Of a DNA stretch of 64,000 nt, positions 1 through 10,035 are shown in pieces. The stretch is from Epithemia pelagica. Its lineage: Eukaryota; Bacillariophyta; Bacillariophyceae; Surirellales; Surirellaceae. Position numbers and translations under genes: made by a program. The notes below the pieces were generated by a model, which was not told the DNA's origin, did not search any database, and saw nothing but the letters and a program-made list of their open reading frames with translations. The DNA is taken from NCBI GenBank assembly GCA_946965045.2, contig OX337238.1, forward strand, positions 1,302,001-1,366,000, read 5' to 3'. How positions within the stretch are numbered: position 1 is the stretch's first letter; each line of letters begins with the position of its first letter.

Positions 1-191
1 TGGCCCAGTTGGTAGTCCAATTGGCCCGTCGCTCCCAACGCGCCAATCCGACTCATTTGTATACCAAAGTTACGCAATTCCCGCCAGTGTATAAATATCC
101 GATTCTGGTGGGAACGGAATTCGAACAAGTGTACCGGATTCCGCCGCCCATCTTGCCCAACTACACAGCAGAGGATGATAGGCAGTCATGA
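1..191 (+). CDS. 3' end of an unidentified gene (partial)
   Basis: The reading frame starting at base 3 is open from the left edge of the window and stops with TGA at 189-191, so this is the C-terminal end of a gene that begins outside. About 62 residues are visible, with a Pro/Tyr-rich stretch (PPVYKYPILVG, then RIPPPILPNY) and a short acidic tail. No domain is recognised. Frame openness and the smooth amino-acid composition support coding, but the piece is short and could be an exon end or chance. Confidence 0.4.
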   Translation, partial: AQLVVQLARRSQRANPTHLYTKVTQFPPVYKYPILVGTEFEQVYRIPPPILPNYTAEDDRQS

Positions 192-428
192 GACAAAGGG
201 GTGCGAACCTCAAACAGCACGGGCGTATCTCTCATCAGAAAGTAATGAAAGACTGTACATGACCAATTTGGGTCGTCTTTGACTTGACGGAAGCGTGGCG
301 CAGTGAAGGCAACGGGACGCCATTGTGGGTTGCTCTACACCAGAAACTTGCGTTTGTAGTTCCTAGGTAGGCAGTTTCAAATGTTGTTCTAATCTGACAC
401 CAAGCCATGTTACCTAATGTAGTAGTTT

Positions 429-1237
429 CTAGACCTGGAGTTTGTCGTCGATGGACTTGACCACAGTCTTGGAAACATCCTTGGGTGCCTTGTTTCCGTC
501 CACTGTAACCATGATATCTTTGTAGCTATCTTTGACAGCTTCCACATTGGCATGGAACTGTTCGAGACGAACCTTGACTTTTTCTTCGGTATCGTCCGAG
601 CGTTGGACCAAACGGTTCTTTACGGTTTCGTCCGAGGGTGGGGAAAAGGTCATGTGATAAATCTTGCCCGTTTCGGGATCCGTACGACGACCCACGACAC
701 GTTCCACCAAAACCTCGTCGGGAACATTGAGGAAAATAAAGCAGTCGGCAGTAATGCCTGCTTCCGCAAGGGCTTGGGCCTGAGCTTGTGTACGGGGAAA
801 GCCATCCAACAACCAACCCTGCTTCTGACAATCGTCCTCGGCCAAGCGATCTTTCACCTAAAACAACAAGCAGGTCAGATCATAGTATCGTGCCATACAA
901 CATTGTAGTATCATGACCGTCCAAAGACTATACTTAAGACACCAATAATGACACTGTCAGGGACCAATTTGCCATTGTCCACGTAGTCCTTGGCTTGTTT
1001 GCCCACATCGGTCCCGGCTGCCACGGCTGCCCGCAACATATCACCGGTACTCAAGTGAACGACACCATACTTTTCCTTGATCACTTCGCATTGCGTTCCT
1101 TTTCCACTAGCCGGTGCACCAGAAATAATCAACTTGACGGCACGATGCTCACTGGCCGTCTTTACCGTCTCGTCGCCAGCATCCTGCACCTTTTCCTCCT
1201 CCACATAGTCCTCGGCTCGGAAGCAAAAGTTACCCAT
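429..1237 (-). CDS. ADK: Adenylate kinase, two exons, possibly N-myristoylated
   Basis: Adenylate kinase catalyses ATP + AMP = 2 ADP. The model is complement(join(429..857, 941..1237)), about 241 aa, with an 83-nt GT-AG intron (858-940) removed in phase 0. Visible motifs: P-loop [11 protein letters not shown] at residues 40-50, NMP-binding segment [12 protein letters not shown], the signature [12 protein letters not shown], a long-form LID ([19 protein letters not shown]) and RRSDD-type [15 protein letters not shown]. The start was chosen at ATG 1237 because the frame upstream contains only a TTG. This gives an N-terminus MGNFCF, with Gly2 and Cys5 as in myristoylated/palmitoylated proteins, followed by a roughly 30-residue acidic leader before the core. 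Across the splice the protein is one residue shorter than bacterial ADK. An upstream exon carrying a targeting signal cannot be excluded. Confidence 0.9.
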
Positions 1238-1890
1238 GAGTATCAAGTCTTTTTCTCTGTCTACAACCAGTTCTCTCTATTAGAGGATGGAGATGGAACA
1301 AAGTTGTGTGTCGCAAAAAGCGATGGAATCTGCGAATCTGGTGAACACGTCAGTCGTACTGTTCTGGTAGTGAGGGTCGCCCGGCGATTCATTATTTAGA
1401 AAATGCTCGCGTCGGCGGACACTTCTACATGTGTACTTTCTTTGTTCCTCACATAACCTGGCCTACCATTCAATGGTGCGCGTAGATACAACATTCATTG
1501 GAAATTGGAAAGCAACCAGGCGAATGAAACAGGGCTCCATCATAGATGCTAAAGGCGCTGCCCCTCTATGATAAAGAGAAGGGGTCAAGAATCAATCGTT
1601 ACACAACAAAGAAAGACGATGGAATGGTACACGCAGCCAATCGGCGGAGCTCACCGCATGCACTCGTCCAACGGTTTCAGAGACATTGTTCCAGGCACCT
1701 CTATGGTCGGAATTCATAGCTACTCGAGATCAAGGGTAGGCTCTTCCATGGGGCTCTCAAGATGCGTTTCGAGCGTTCGCAGCAAGTCCTCAGCCATTTT
1801 GAAACGAAACAGCATTGCGGCAAGGGTTTCCAAAAGGAACATACGAATGATCCTATCCATTACTCTACGCCTTTCAGGAGCCTCCATTCA
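1238..1890. other. Intergenic region between divergent ADK and kelch genes
   Basis: This holds the shared 5' region of two divergent genes. The kelch frame is open back to 1762, so its 5' end may extend into here. No RNA gene or repeat was recognised. Confidence 0.5.
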
Positions 1891-3222
1891 ATGACTGATA
1901 ACACAGACAAGTCTCCTATGCAAACCCAGGCTCGCTTGTCGGGGTTTGAATTGTTAGAGGATCCTTTGGAATGGAACACCTCGGAATGGTCCGAATCGTT
2001 GGTAGGACGGTGCGTTGGACATGCCTCCGTCGTCCTTTCAGCCGACGACCCATTGCCGACCATGGCCATTATCGGAGGCTATTGCCGAATTGCTCCTCAC
2101 CAGGATCGCAACTTGCCAACGTCCGTCTTTTTGCTCAATTTTGCTACAAAGCAATGCCTTCGAGGTCCCAGTCTTGGCGTGAAACGGGCATCCCTTGTGG
2201 CCGTTGTTTGTAATGGTAGAGTGTATGCGATTGGAGGAAATACACTCGTGCCAACTGTGGAATGTGTCTCCGTTTCGTCACTTTTGAATATGGAACAAAC
2301 GTCTCCAAGTGTCCCGCAATGGGAGATTTGCAAGTTTCGGTTGTCCTGTCCCAAGGTGGGCTGCGCCGCGGAAGTGGTACACGACCGATATATTGTAGTC
2401 TTGGGAGGTTCTCCATTTCCCTCTGTCCCTGCCACTTCCACGGTGGATATTCTCGATGCGGGTTGTGACAATGAAAACTACGGCACAGTGACAGTCGGAC
2501 CACGCCTCCAGGTGCCACGTTCCTGCTTTGCGGCAACCGTGATTGGCAATGAAATTTATGTGGTGGGAGGAATGAATCTCGACAACGCTGCCATTGCGAC
2601 GGTGGAATCTCTGTCCTTCCCTCCCGAGGACAAGAGGGCTGATGGTGAACAATTTTGGTCGCGTGCGTCATGGCAAGTGCAAAGTGACTTGGAGTTGCCT
2701 TCCTCCCGGGCCTATCATGCCGTTTGTTCGGTTGGTTCCTGTCTTGTGGTAGCCGGAGGCCTCAATTCTCAGTACCGTCGATTGAATACGGTGCAAGCGA
2801 TTGACACAAAACGTCGCGTGGTATGGAAACTGCCCAATCTGACGACCGAACGAATTGACTTTTCCCTGGTTTCCTTGTCCAATTCGCGGTTGCTGGTCGT
2901 GGGTGGATGGAACACGGAACATTTGATTGAAAGTTTGCAGTTTGTCGAATTGTCTCTGGATGAACTCAAGCGACAAATGGACGAGTCCTCACCAGAATTC
3001 TACCAACCAAACTCGAGTACCGAGGAATGCTCTCGCACCACCCATATGACACCTGGGGAACTGGTCTCGAATGCGAGCAAGAAGCTAGATCGATTCTGGC
3101 ACACGTTGGTGTATTATTACTTGAACCAAAAACAAGGTTTGGTAAATTTGATTGGTTGTCCAGGGGAAGGCGCATCCCAACTCCAAGCACGTTTCATCCA
3201 GAAGGAAACCATTGAATGCTGA
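1891..3222 (+). CDS. Kelch-repeat beta-propeller protein
   Basis: About 443 aa from ATG 1891 (an in-frame ATG at 1762 would add 43 residues of basic, non-conserved sequence). At least six kelch-type blades are visible by their hydrophobic-GG cores: AIIGGYC, YAIGGNT, IVVLGGSP, IYVVGGMN, LVVAGGLN and LLVVGGWN, each followed 10-20 residues later by a Val/Leu-rich strand. Kelch propellers are protein-interaction platforms, often cullin-3 adaptors or actin binders. No BTB or F-box is present here, so the partner is unknown. A C-terminal 60-residue tail outside the propeller contains a helical FWHTLVYYYL segment. Convergent with the short gene at 3782-4264. Confidence 0.8.
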   Translation: MTDNTDKSPMQTQARLSGFELLEDPLEWNTSEWSESLVGRCVGHASVVLSADDPLPTMAIIGGYCRIAPHQDRNLPTSVFLLNFATKQCLRGPSLGVKRASLVAVVCNGRVYAIGGNTLVPTVECVSVSSLLNMEQTSPSVPQWEICKFRLSCPKVGCAAEVVHDRYIVVLGGSPFPSVPATSTVDILDAGCDNENYGTVTVGPRLQVPRSCFAATVIGNEIYVVGGMNLDNAAIATVESLSFPPEDKRADGEQFWSRASWQVQSDLELPSSRAYHAVCSVGSCLVVAGGLNSQYRRLNTVQAIDTKRRVVWKLPNLTTERIDFSLVSLSNSRLLVVGGWNTEHLIESLQFVELSLDELKRQMDESSPEFYQPNSSTEECSRTTHMTPGELVSNASKKLDRFWHTLVYYYLNQKQGLVNLIGCPGEGASQLQARFIQKETIEC

Positions 3223-3781
3223 GTGACAAGAAAAGGCGTGCCTTCGTCGCACGTGTCCTCCAGCGGTTGTGACGAACATGCGACAAGTCAATCTCTCCTC
3301 GAGGGGTTGTTATGCTGACCGAGATCTATAGATTAACAAAAAAGAGGATAAGATGCACTCAAACGAAATTTGTCACTAGCCGAGAGTGGAGTAGGAGTAG
3401 TCGAAATAGGGCGAATCAGGTACTATGGAGTCATGGCCAGTTCATCTTGCGAGCGATGGCAACCTCTGTACTAGATTTGCTCTCGGCTTGCACTCCTCCG
3501 AATAGGCATTTTGAAAATGGTGCATCGGGTCCGTAGGGGAGAGTCTCAAATGTTGAGGAATGACAACGGTCTTATTTGTTTTGGCGCGTTTCTCGTCCTC
3601 GTCCTGACGATTGTCCTTTGAACCTGCTTTGGCACGGGCCCGAAAGTTCGCAAACCCGCTCTTTTTCTTTCCAGATGCTCAATCGACTGTCACGCAACAA
3701 TCCAGCACTTGGCGGATTGTTTGCCTCGTCTGGTGTTGTTGCTTTGTGCAAAATTCGGCTCTCGACCACCATCGCTTCGAA
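3223..3781. other. Intergenic spacer, nothing recognised
   Basis: The interval lies between the 3' ends of convergent genes. Only short overlapping frames without family features are seen. Confidence 0.4.
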
Positions 3782-4264
3782 TCAAAAGAGCTCGTCGGAT
3801 TCCTCGCGCTCACTATTCCACGTATCCGCTTCGTCGACATCGTCAGAGTCTCCATGCGGACCACTCCATTGATCATCCCATTGGCTCTTGTTGTTGATGT
3901 TGTTGGTAGAAACGGAAAACCTTTGGTCGCATGTGCCCCCAGTGTAACTTGTCGGGAGTTTCGCAGAAATCGCAGTTATGTTGACAAACGGTTCTCGCAT
4001 AGGTGTTCGGTACTCCAAAGAACTGCAACAATTACTTTCGACAATATCCAGGCTTCGTTCAATATTGCACCATCCGCGTTCTAGTGCTTCCCAGTCCCGT
4101 TCGGGGCCCTTCTTTTGGTGACTGGCACGGTACTGAAATCGCGACGGTTCTTCCTTGGAAAAGTAAATTAAACTCATCGAGGGAAGACCATCTCGCCCCG
4201 TTCTCATGTTCCCCACAACCTGCAAGTCACTCACTTACCTTGGACAAGGTCCAATGGACGACAT
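3782..4264 (-). CDS. Hypothetical acidic protein, possible two-exon gene
   Basis: The minus frame 3782-4234 is open for 150 codons and ends in a coherent acidic Ser/Asp/Trp-rich tail (SQWDDQWSGPHGDSDDVDEA). Its first codon is a GTG lying inside a perfect splice donor, GTAAGT. Upstream is ATG 4264 followed by eight codons and that donor. Splicing to the AG ending GATGAG, 66 nt downstream, keeps frame (phase 2) and gives a protein of roughly 138 aa. No domain is recognised. The coding call rests on the long open frame plus a well-formed donor; the exact splice is inference. Confidence 0.4.
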
Positions 4265-5007
4265 AGCGAACGTGAGCAAGGTCGTTACCGACCGACAAGA
4301 GATACCCTCCTCCGGTCGAACAAAAAAGAAGAACTCAAAGCTGGCCTAGTGTCGATTAAGAATGGATCAGATAAAGATACTACAAAGAACAAAGAATTCA
4401 ATGTAGGTCACGACTTTGGTGCGTACCATTGTACCATATTCGCTAGAAGTGCCTCTGTTTCATCGTTTGCTCGTTGATTGTCGTGTAATGAACTGCAAAA
4501 CAGAGGTTTTGAAGCAGCAAATGATCAAAAGCTGCGCTTCCCCCACACATCCACCACTCATATCGCTTATAATACTACTCAAGAAGACTAGAAAAGAAGT
4601 AGCAGGGTGTGAGAAAGTGAAATAGGCAACGAACAACGTAAACTCAGCAGTACAGCCAAAATGGTCAAGAATCACACAGCATCTCAGAAGGACATTTCGA
4701 TCTCTTCCCGTCGTCTGTTTTTTCGTGTGAAACTTACACATTGTGTCGTTTGCATACGTTTTGAGACACTCACTAAGCAACGGCATCTGGAAATATCTTG
4801 ATCTGATAAACGGCGGTATCCAAAGCGGAGCGTCATGGCGAGGTGCTGATTTATGATTTCTAGCTTTAACCCTATTGTGAAATAAAACGTGATTCTGATC
4901 GCACAAAATTTTCATGCACACCACAAGCTTGTTGGGAATTCGGTCATAAGGTCACAATGGGATGATGTTTTGAGTTTTGACAAAGTCAGAAGTCCAGAGT
5001 GACCGGA
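4265..5007. other. Intergenic spacer
   Basis: Contains the divergent 5' regions of the hypothetical minus gene and the glycosyltransferase. Frames on both strands show no conserved pattern. A TATA-like or other core promoter could not be assigned confidently. Confidence 0.4.
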
Positions 5008-6315
5008 ATGATCGGATGGAGACGATTGTTGACAGCCCTTATCGCACTTGCTTTGGGACTGAACTTGACGGCATTGCTTGTCCTGAATACGATTGCGTTG
5101 TGGTCGCTTGATTCTGTCAACAATGACTTTCCCTATGACACGGAAACGGTGGACAGAACGACCAACAGCAATACTGACAGAAAGGGCCATGTTTCCGACA
5201 TGCACTCTCCTACTCGTGAGACCAAAATAAAGAATGGTTCGCTGACACATTTGTCTTCAGTGGCAAGGAAAAACACATCTTCTCGGATAGCTACTCAACC
5301 AACCACCACTCCAACCACCACTGCAGGTATTCCGAAGATCATTTGGATGTTCTGGGATCAAGGCATGGAACACCTCGAACGACTTGGTCAAAGTCCAGAA
5401 CCCAACAAGTACCAAGCCGACTATGGCTGTGTCCAGGCATGGAAACTTTTGCATCCTACATGGGAGATCCGGGTTCTCAACAGGACCGAGGCCCAACGAA
5501 TCGCACCCAAATTTGCCCATTTGTCACTTCTTCAAAACCACCAAAATACCGACGCACGTATCTGTCCCACCAAACTATCTGATTTGCTTCGTTTGGAATT
5601 GCTGTACACCTTTGGTGGCGTCTATGCAGATACATCAGTTTGCCCCATGCGTCCTCTGGACGATTACATGGACCGAATAGTGGGACCAGGCGGCTTTTTT
5701 GCACCCTTGCTATTTGATTCCGACAAGGCAGGTGCTTTCTCGCAACAACAATTGAAACGATTTGACGACTGTGATCGACCTTTGCCTCCCAATGCGGGCT
5801 ATGCTGTACGAAAGCGACGAGATCTCGCGTCGGCCCAATCGCGTTCCCTTTCGTCCTTTTTTCTAGTGGCGCAACCTTATGACGTGTTGATCCAACGGTG
5901 GATGGAGGCCTACTATCAACACATGCTCCATGCTGCGACAACCCTGAACTTGGACGATGTGTGTTCCCGTGTTCCGTATTACATTTCTCATTGTATCTTG
6001 ACCAAGCAATTGGCACACGACAAGGACCTGAACCAGGTCTGGACGCAATTTCGGGATCGTGTAATCCAAGAGCAGGGCTATTGGCAACACGGTGACAAAG
6101 AAGGTTTATGCATTGCCGTTGCCGGAGGTTCCACTGTTGGAATCCAAGCCGACACCAACACCAAAATGACAACCAATACGAGCTTTACGATGGAAAAGTG
6201 TTTTTTCGCAAAGAAACAACAAGGACCGCTCGCCAACTTTGTCAAGTCACCCAAATACTTAGAGGCCCTTGCACAACGACAACACCTTGGTGGAGAGACA
6301 GGAACGGGCATCTGA
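5008..6315 (+). CDS. Type II membrane glycosyltransferase (capsular-polysaccharide-synthesis / OCH1-like)
   Basis: About 435 aa from ATG 5008. Residues 5-32 form a signal anchor (LLTALIALALGLNLTALLVL) followed by a Ser/Thr-rich stem, the topology of Golgi glycosyltransferases. The catalytic region starts with IPKIIWMFWDQG and continues through a CVQAWKLLHPTWEI block to SDLLRLELLYTFGGVYADTS and the PMRPLDD segment. This is the nucleotide-sugar-binding pattern of the Caps_synth/Gly_transf_sug superfamily, with D-T-S in place of the DXD typical of OCH1. Known members transfer hexoses from nucleotide sugars; donor and acceptor here are unknown. The Asp-Thr-Ser form favours the Caps_synth branch. 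The gene is single-exon and sits just before a TIR-bounded insertion. Confidence 0.8.
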   Translation: MIGWRRLLTALIALALGLNLTALLVLNTIALWSLDSVNNDFPYDTETVDRTTNSNTDRKGHVSDMHSPTRETKIKNGSLTHLSSVARKNTSSRIATQPTTTPTTTAGIPKIIWMFWDQGMEHLERLGQSPEPNKYQADYGCVQAWKLLHPTWEIRVLNRTEAQRIAPKFAHLSLLQNHQNTDARICPTKLSDLLRLELLYTFGGVYADTSVCPMRPLDDYMDRIVGPGGFFAPLLFDSDKAGAFSQQQLKRFDDCDRPLPPNAGYAVRKRRDLASAQSRSLSSFFLVAQPYDVLIQRWMEAYYQHMLHAATTLNLDDVCSRVPYYISHCILTKQLAHDKDLNQVWTQFRDRVIQEQGYWQHGDKEGLCIAVAGGSTVGIQADTNTKMTTNTSFTMEKCFFAKKQQGPLANFVKSPKYLEALAQRQHLGGETGTGI

Positions 6316-6733
6316 TTAGACCATCACATGCGACAATTGCATTATCGGTGCTATTCCAGAAATGTCCAGATGGATCCAAGGCCTTTTTCAAACTATCACC
6401 AACGAATGTGAACACTGTGCTGCTATGTGCCCAGCACGCGATAGGACTTTCGTCCACAATTTGTTGAGAAGAGTCTTGAGTGTTGAAAGTCACGAACCAT
6501 TCTTTAGTTTTCTGACAAGGGTTTTCTGTGGCAGGAGCACCGAACACGTCCTTGAGAGGACCACCACGTGCAGGTTCATTCGATGCCTTTTAACTCTGAA
6601 GAGAGCAGGTTCACGAACACCTTACCAACGTGTTAGTCTGCTCTATTTAACACTTCCTAAGAGTATATGGATAATCCAAGTATCCGGACGAGAACTGTTT
6701 ATTTTGTTCACTGTCTCAATTTTCTCGTATCTC

Positions 6734-6765
6734 AGGCCGTTCCTTGATATTCTGCAAAAACAAAA
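6734..6765 (+). repeat. Left terminal inverted repeat
   Basis: Inverted copy of 8151-8182 with a single mismatch over 32 bp. Confidence 0.75.
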
Positions 6766-7971
6766 ATCGACACATGACATCACCTTTTTGTAGACAATTG
6801 CGCGACACGCCGTCCTTTGGCATTTTTACAAAACCAAAACCTATAACCGCACTTTTTCCCCCAAGGCCCCCAATAGTCCCCATATTCACTTTGATGATTT
6901 GAATACTACAATTATCAAAGTAAGACATTAGGAGGACGTTCCGTCTTCCTCTTCATTGAGGTTAGGGGGACCGTTGGAGTCGAACGCGCGCCGTTCAAAT
7001 CCTAAACCGTCATTTTTGTTTCTGTAGGGCACTCGCAAACCCTGCTCAGCACCCACCATGTCGCCATCCAACCTCAGGATCCCTTTCTCTCGCGCAAACA
7101 CAAAGACAAACAGCAGAATCAAATCATAAACTTATCTCATTAGATTCTCGCAACCGTAAACTCTAGTTTAGGTTGTGTTGTGGGGGGAAGGGTAATCCTT
7201 CACCACTCAGGGTCCGATCTGGCATAATGCTCAGACAGGGGAACCGGCCCAAAAGAACAAAAAGAAAGACCCAAATCAAGACTCCTGTTGGATCCGCTTG
7301 TGGCCCACCAACGCGATCAGGTTGCACCATGCAATCGCAAAGGCGGAAACGGACAGGGGACGCAATCGGCTCAAACTCTCTCTCTAATGGACAAGAAGCG
7401 AAGAGGCCTTGCCATGTCAGCCTCAACGCAACTTGCCAGTTCCAGAAACCAGGGTGGGAAGGGAGGGAAAAAAGAAGAAATGGGTACTATCCGTACCCAC
7501 GAAAGTTGGAGTTTCAACTCTTTAGAAATCAAGAACGGCGCCAAAGGGGATCAGACCTTCGCCGACGAACCGTAGAAAACCCAAAGAGTGAGCTCTCCGT
7601 GTCCCTCTTGTTTTGTTTGCTGCGTCTTTGCTTGTTTGTCATGGATCGCATGTCGCGCTCCATTAGGGATCCATTGTTGGCGCATTGTTGTTTGATTCAA
7701 GAGTGCCCATGCCTCTTGAATCGGACGATCCTCTATTTGGAGGCAGTCCACTTTGAGATATGGAATGGAAGAGGCTTTGTCGCAGTGGATGGGATGCACA
7801 TGTTCTTTTTGGAATTTCCTCTTCCGAGTTGCACGCCCGTTCTGCCTCATTCTTTGTGTGACAGCGAGGCCGGCTCTTCTTTTGGGTGGACCGCCCGACT
7901 TGCACTCCAACGCCAATGCTCAGACTTCATGACGTGGCCTGACCATGTTCCTTGGTCCCATCTTAACTTGG

Positions 7972-7997
7972 GTGTACATTGAGGGCCCAATGTACAC
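7972..7997. repeat. Perfect palindrome, 10-bp arms, 6-nt spacer
   Basis: Arms GTGTACATTG and CAATGTACAC are separated by AGGGCC. It lies inside the TIR-bounded element, close to its right end. Confidence 0.7.
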
Positions 7998-8045
7998 TAG
8001 CAGGAAGAAAGCACTATCCCTAATGTCTGTTCAGCTTTTGCCGGC

Positions 8046-8073
8046 CTGCAAAAGTTGGACCCAACTTTTGCAG
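8046..8073. repeat. Perfect palindrome, 13-bp arms, 2-nt spacer
   Basis: Arms CTGCAAAAGTTGG and CCAACTTTTGCAG flank AC. The arm resembles the inner part of the right terminal repeat (CTGCAAAAACAAAAGTTGG on the minus strand), suggesting a subterminal repeat. Confidence 0.7.
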
Positions 8074-8150
8074 CCTCAAAAGCTGAAACAGCGTCGAACC
8101 CGGATTTGACGCCATATTTCCGGGTTTTGTGTGACGTGTCACCCTCCAAC

Positions 8151-8182
8151 TTTTGTTTTTGCAGAAGATCAAGGAACGGCCT
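8151..8182 (-). repeat. Right terminal inverted repeat
   Basis: Inverted partner of 6734-6765, 31/32 identical. Confidence 0.75.
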
Positions 8183-8501
8183 CATATCCCTACCGGTAGT
8201 TGCGTAGTTGCCTGTTGGGTGTGATGATGCGGACCGACGTCGGCCATCTAACTAGCCGGCGCGCAGTGGCTCAGCGACTGAGAATTCGGAAGCAACTTCA
8301 ATCCGTTGCGGAATGAATTTTTGTACTCCTGGTGGGATCTATTTTGTATGTTGCCTTCTATCTTGAGGTGATTGTTCTCTTTTCTGCAGGTGCATCCACA
8401 ACCGAGGAGAAAGGAAAGCGGTGGCATTCAGACCTGGAGACGTGTCACCATCCATATCTCCATACCTTTGTCAAACGTCGTCTGAGACTTTCCGAAGGAT
8501 A

Positions 8502-9689
8502 ATGATGAGACAACGCAAGACGTTGTCATCTCCAGAAACGGTGGAACATATGGAAGAGCGAGAAAAAACTCGCGCAAACTCATTGCGAGCAGCTCTTGCA
8601 CGAGTGTTGGTGCCTCTTTGTCTGGTGGGTTTGCTGGTGACCGTATGGGACGTTTCACGATCGATAATGGCTGAAGATCAAGGTCGAGCTCTGACCGACA
8701 CAATCGTAAAACCAGAGGAGACGCCACCCGCAGCCATATCCGATAGCGTGCACGAAACAATGGATACCATGACTCGAATGGGAACACCTGTTCTCTCTAC
8801 TTCATCTCATGGTGAGAAACATGACAAAAAGCAGAATATGGTAGACGGCATAGAAACTCCACACCATTTCAGTAAAATGGATCTAAAAGAAGAAAAAGAA
8901 CATGCAGACAGCTACCGAACAGAACACGCTTCATCCAACATAGATAGCCCCATGTTTTTAAGATCACGGTACATTCAGTCTCACAAGCAATCTCAACATG
9001 ACACGAATGAACATCCTATCGCAGGAGAAGCACCACCATCCACCAACTCTGACTTGCCAGCAGAAATTTCCACGGCCACTTATCCCGATTTTTGGTACAA
9101 GCATTTTAAATGTGAGCCATTGTACCGTAAACGACGCGCCATTCCTGACCAATGGGTCTGGATGATGCTTCGAGGAATCTACCACGGCATGATGCAACCG
9201 ACCCATGCCTCTGCCGTTCGTCCCTTGGTGAATGAATCGAGTTTGCAGATTCCCTTTGATGTGGACTATTCGAAAGGTCGTGGAAGAGGCATTTTCGCTC
9301 GCGAGGACATTCCCAAGGGTACCCTGATTTTTACCGCCAAGACGGGTGGTCATGTCCACTTTACCAGCGGCAACGACTTTCGACGATACCTCTATGCCGT
9401 CCCCCGCCAATGGGCCTGTGAAGTCTTGCAATGTTCGGCCGTGGAATATCAAGGGACGAAGGAAAATCCCGAATCAAATCCGGTTATAACGGTGGATTTG
9501 GATTACAGTTGTTTTGTGAATGATGCCAATCACCTGGACGAGGTCAATGTGGGCTGCATAGTGTCGCCCTCCGAAGACTGTATCGACAATGACTACGCTA
9601 GTCGTGATATTAAAGCTGGAGAAGAAATCATTACCAATTACGGTGAATATGCCCTTGGTGAAGAAGGCTGGAACTGGTTTACCTTGTAA
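8502..9689 (+). CDS. SET-domain protein with N-terminal membrane anchor
   Basis: About 395 aa from ATG 8502; the frame upstream has only GTG before a stop. Residues about 31-50 (VLVPLCLVGLLVTVW) form a signal anchor, followed by a roughly 170-residue disordered acidic/Ser-rich linker. The C-terminal 140 residues are SET-like: SKGRGRGIFAREDIPKGTLI (SET-N, SAM-binding G-x-G), CFVNDANHLDEVNVGC at the position of the NHxC pseudoknot motif, and DIKAGEEIITNYGEY at the catalytic/GEELxxDY position. SET proteins are SAM-dependent lysine methyltransferases. A membrane-anchored one points to a non-histone substrate in the secretory pathway or other membrane. A good splice acceptor (TTTTCTGCAG) at about 8381-8390 suggests a 5' UTR intron. 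Confidence 0.75.
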   Translation: MMRQRKTLSSPETVEHMEEREKTRANSLRAALARVLVPLCLVGLLVTVWDVSRSIMAEDQGRALTDTIVKPEETPPAAISDSVHETMDTMTRMGTPVLSTSSHGEKHDKKQNMVDGIETPHHFSKMDLKEEKEHADSYRTEHASSNIDSPMFLRSRYIQSHKQSQHDTNEHPIAGEAPPSTNSDLPAEISTATYPDFWYKHFKCEPLYRKRRAIPDQWVWMMLRGIYHGMMQPTHASAVRPLVNESSLQIPFDVDYSKGRGRGIFAREDIPKGTLIFTAKTGGHVHFTSGNDFRRYLYAVPRQWACEVLQCSAVEYQGTKENPESNPVITVDLDYSCFVNDANHLDEVNVGCIVSPSEDCIDNDYASRDIKAGEEIITNYGEYALGEEGWNWFTL

Positions 9690-10035
9690 AGAATGCTCAT
9701 ACATAAACCTCTTTGTCGATAGGTCATACTCCTAGGAGTATGCCTTTTTCGCTAGTGGACAACATGGACTACCTCCTCTACCTCATATCACTGACGGAGT
9801 CTGTCCTTCGTCCAGTCTAACCCTTCTTTGGCATGGCAGTTGGATCCGATCTGGGAACTTCTCTCTTCGAATTCCACGCAGAGAAACACTTCCACAAGAT
9901 TCCCTCCGCTGTGGCAACACAAGATCCAGGATCTATTGAATGTTGCCAGTTGTTGCTCGACCACTGCCACTGCATCCATTTCAGGCAACCGCTCTGGGAA
10001 ACGAGCACTCGTTCCAGAAGAACAACGACAGTAGT
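9690..10035. other. Intergenic / 5' region of the Na/Pi cotransporter
   Basis: The frame of the following gene stays open back to about 9940, so an earlier start is possible. Nothing else is recognised. Confidence 0.4.

Larger units (their letters stand above)
6734..8182. mobile_element. Degenerate TIR-bounded DNA element, about 1.45 kb
   Basis: Two 32-bp segments, 6734-6765 and 8151-8182, are inverted copies matching at 31 of 32 positions (core AGGCCGTTCCTTGAT). Weaker similarity continues inward on both sides (GACACATGACATCAC against GTGACACGTCACAC). Near the right end are two further perfect palindromes. No intact transposase is visible; frames of 120-270 codons inside overlap on both strands and are rich in Lys/Arg/Gln without a recognisable DDE domain. 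It is probably a non-autonomous or decayed cut-and-paste element. A clear target-site duplication was not found, so the exact ends and superfamily are open. Confidence 0.55.

Noticed and set aside
5477-6172. 231-codon minus frame
   Set aside because: Antisense to the well-supported glycosyltransferase; no pattern of its own.
6975-7005. tRNA-like B box (GTTCGACTCC on the minus strand, GTTCAAATCC on the plus)
   Set aside because: No matching A box, T-stem pairing or acceptor stem could be built around either match.
7173-7982. 269-codon plus frame inside the TIR element
   Set aside because: Low-complexity basic start, no domain, and an equally plausible overlapping minus frame; not enough to call a transposase.
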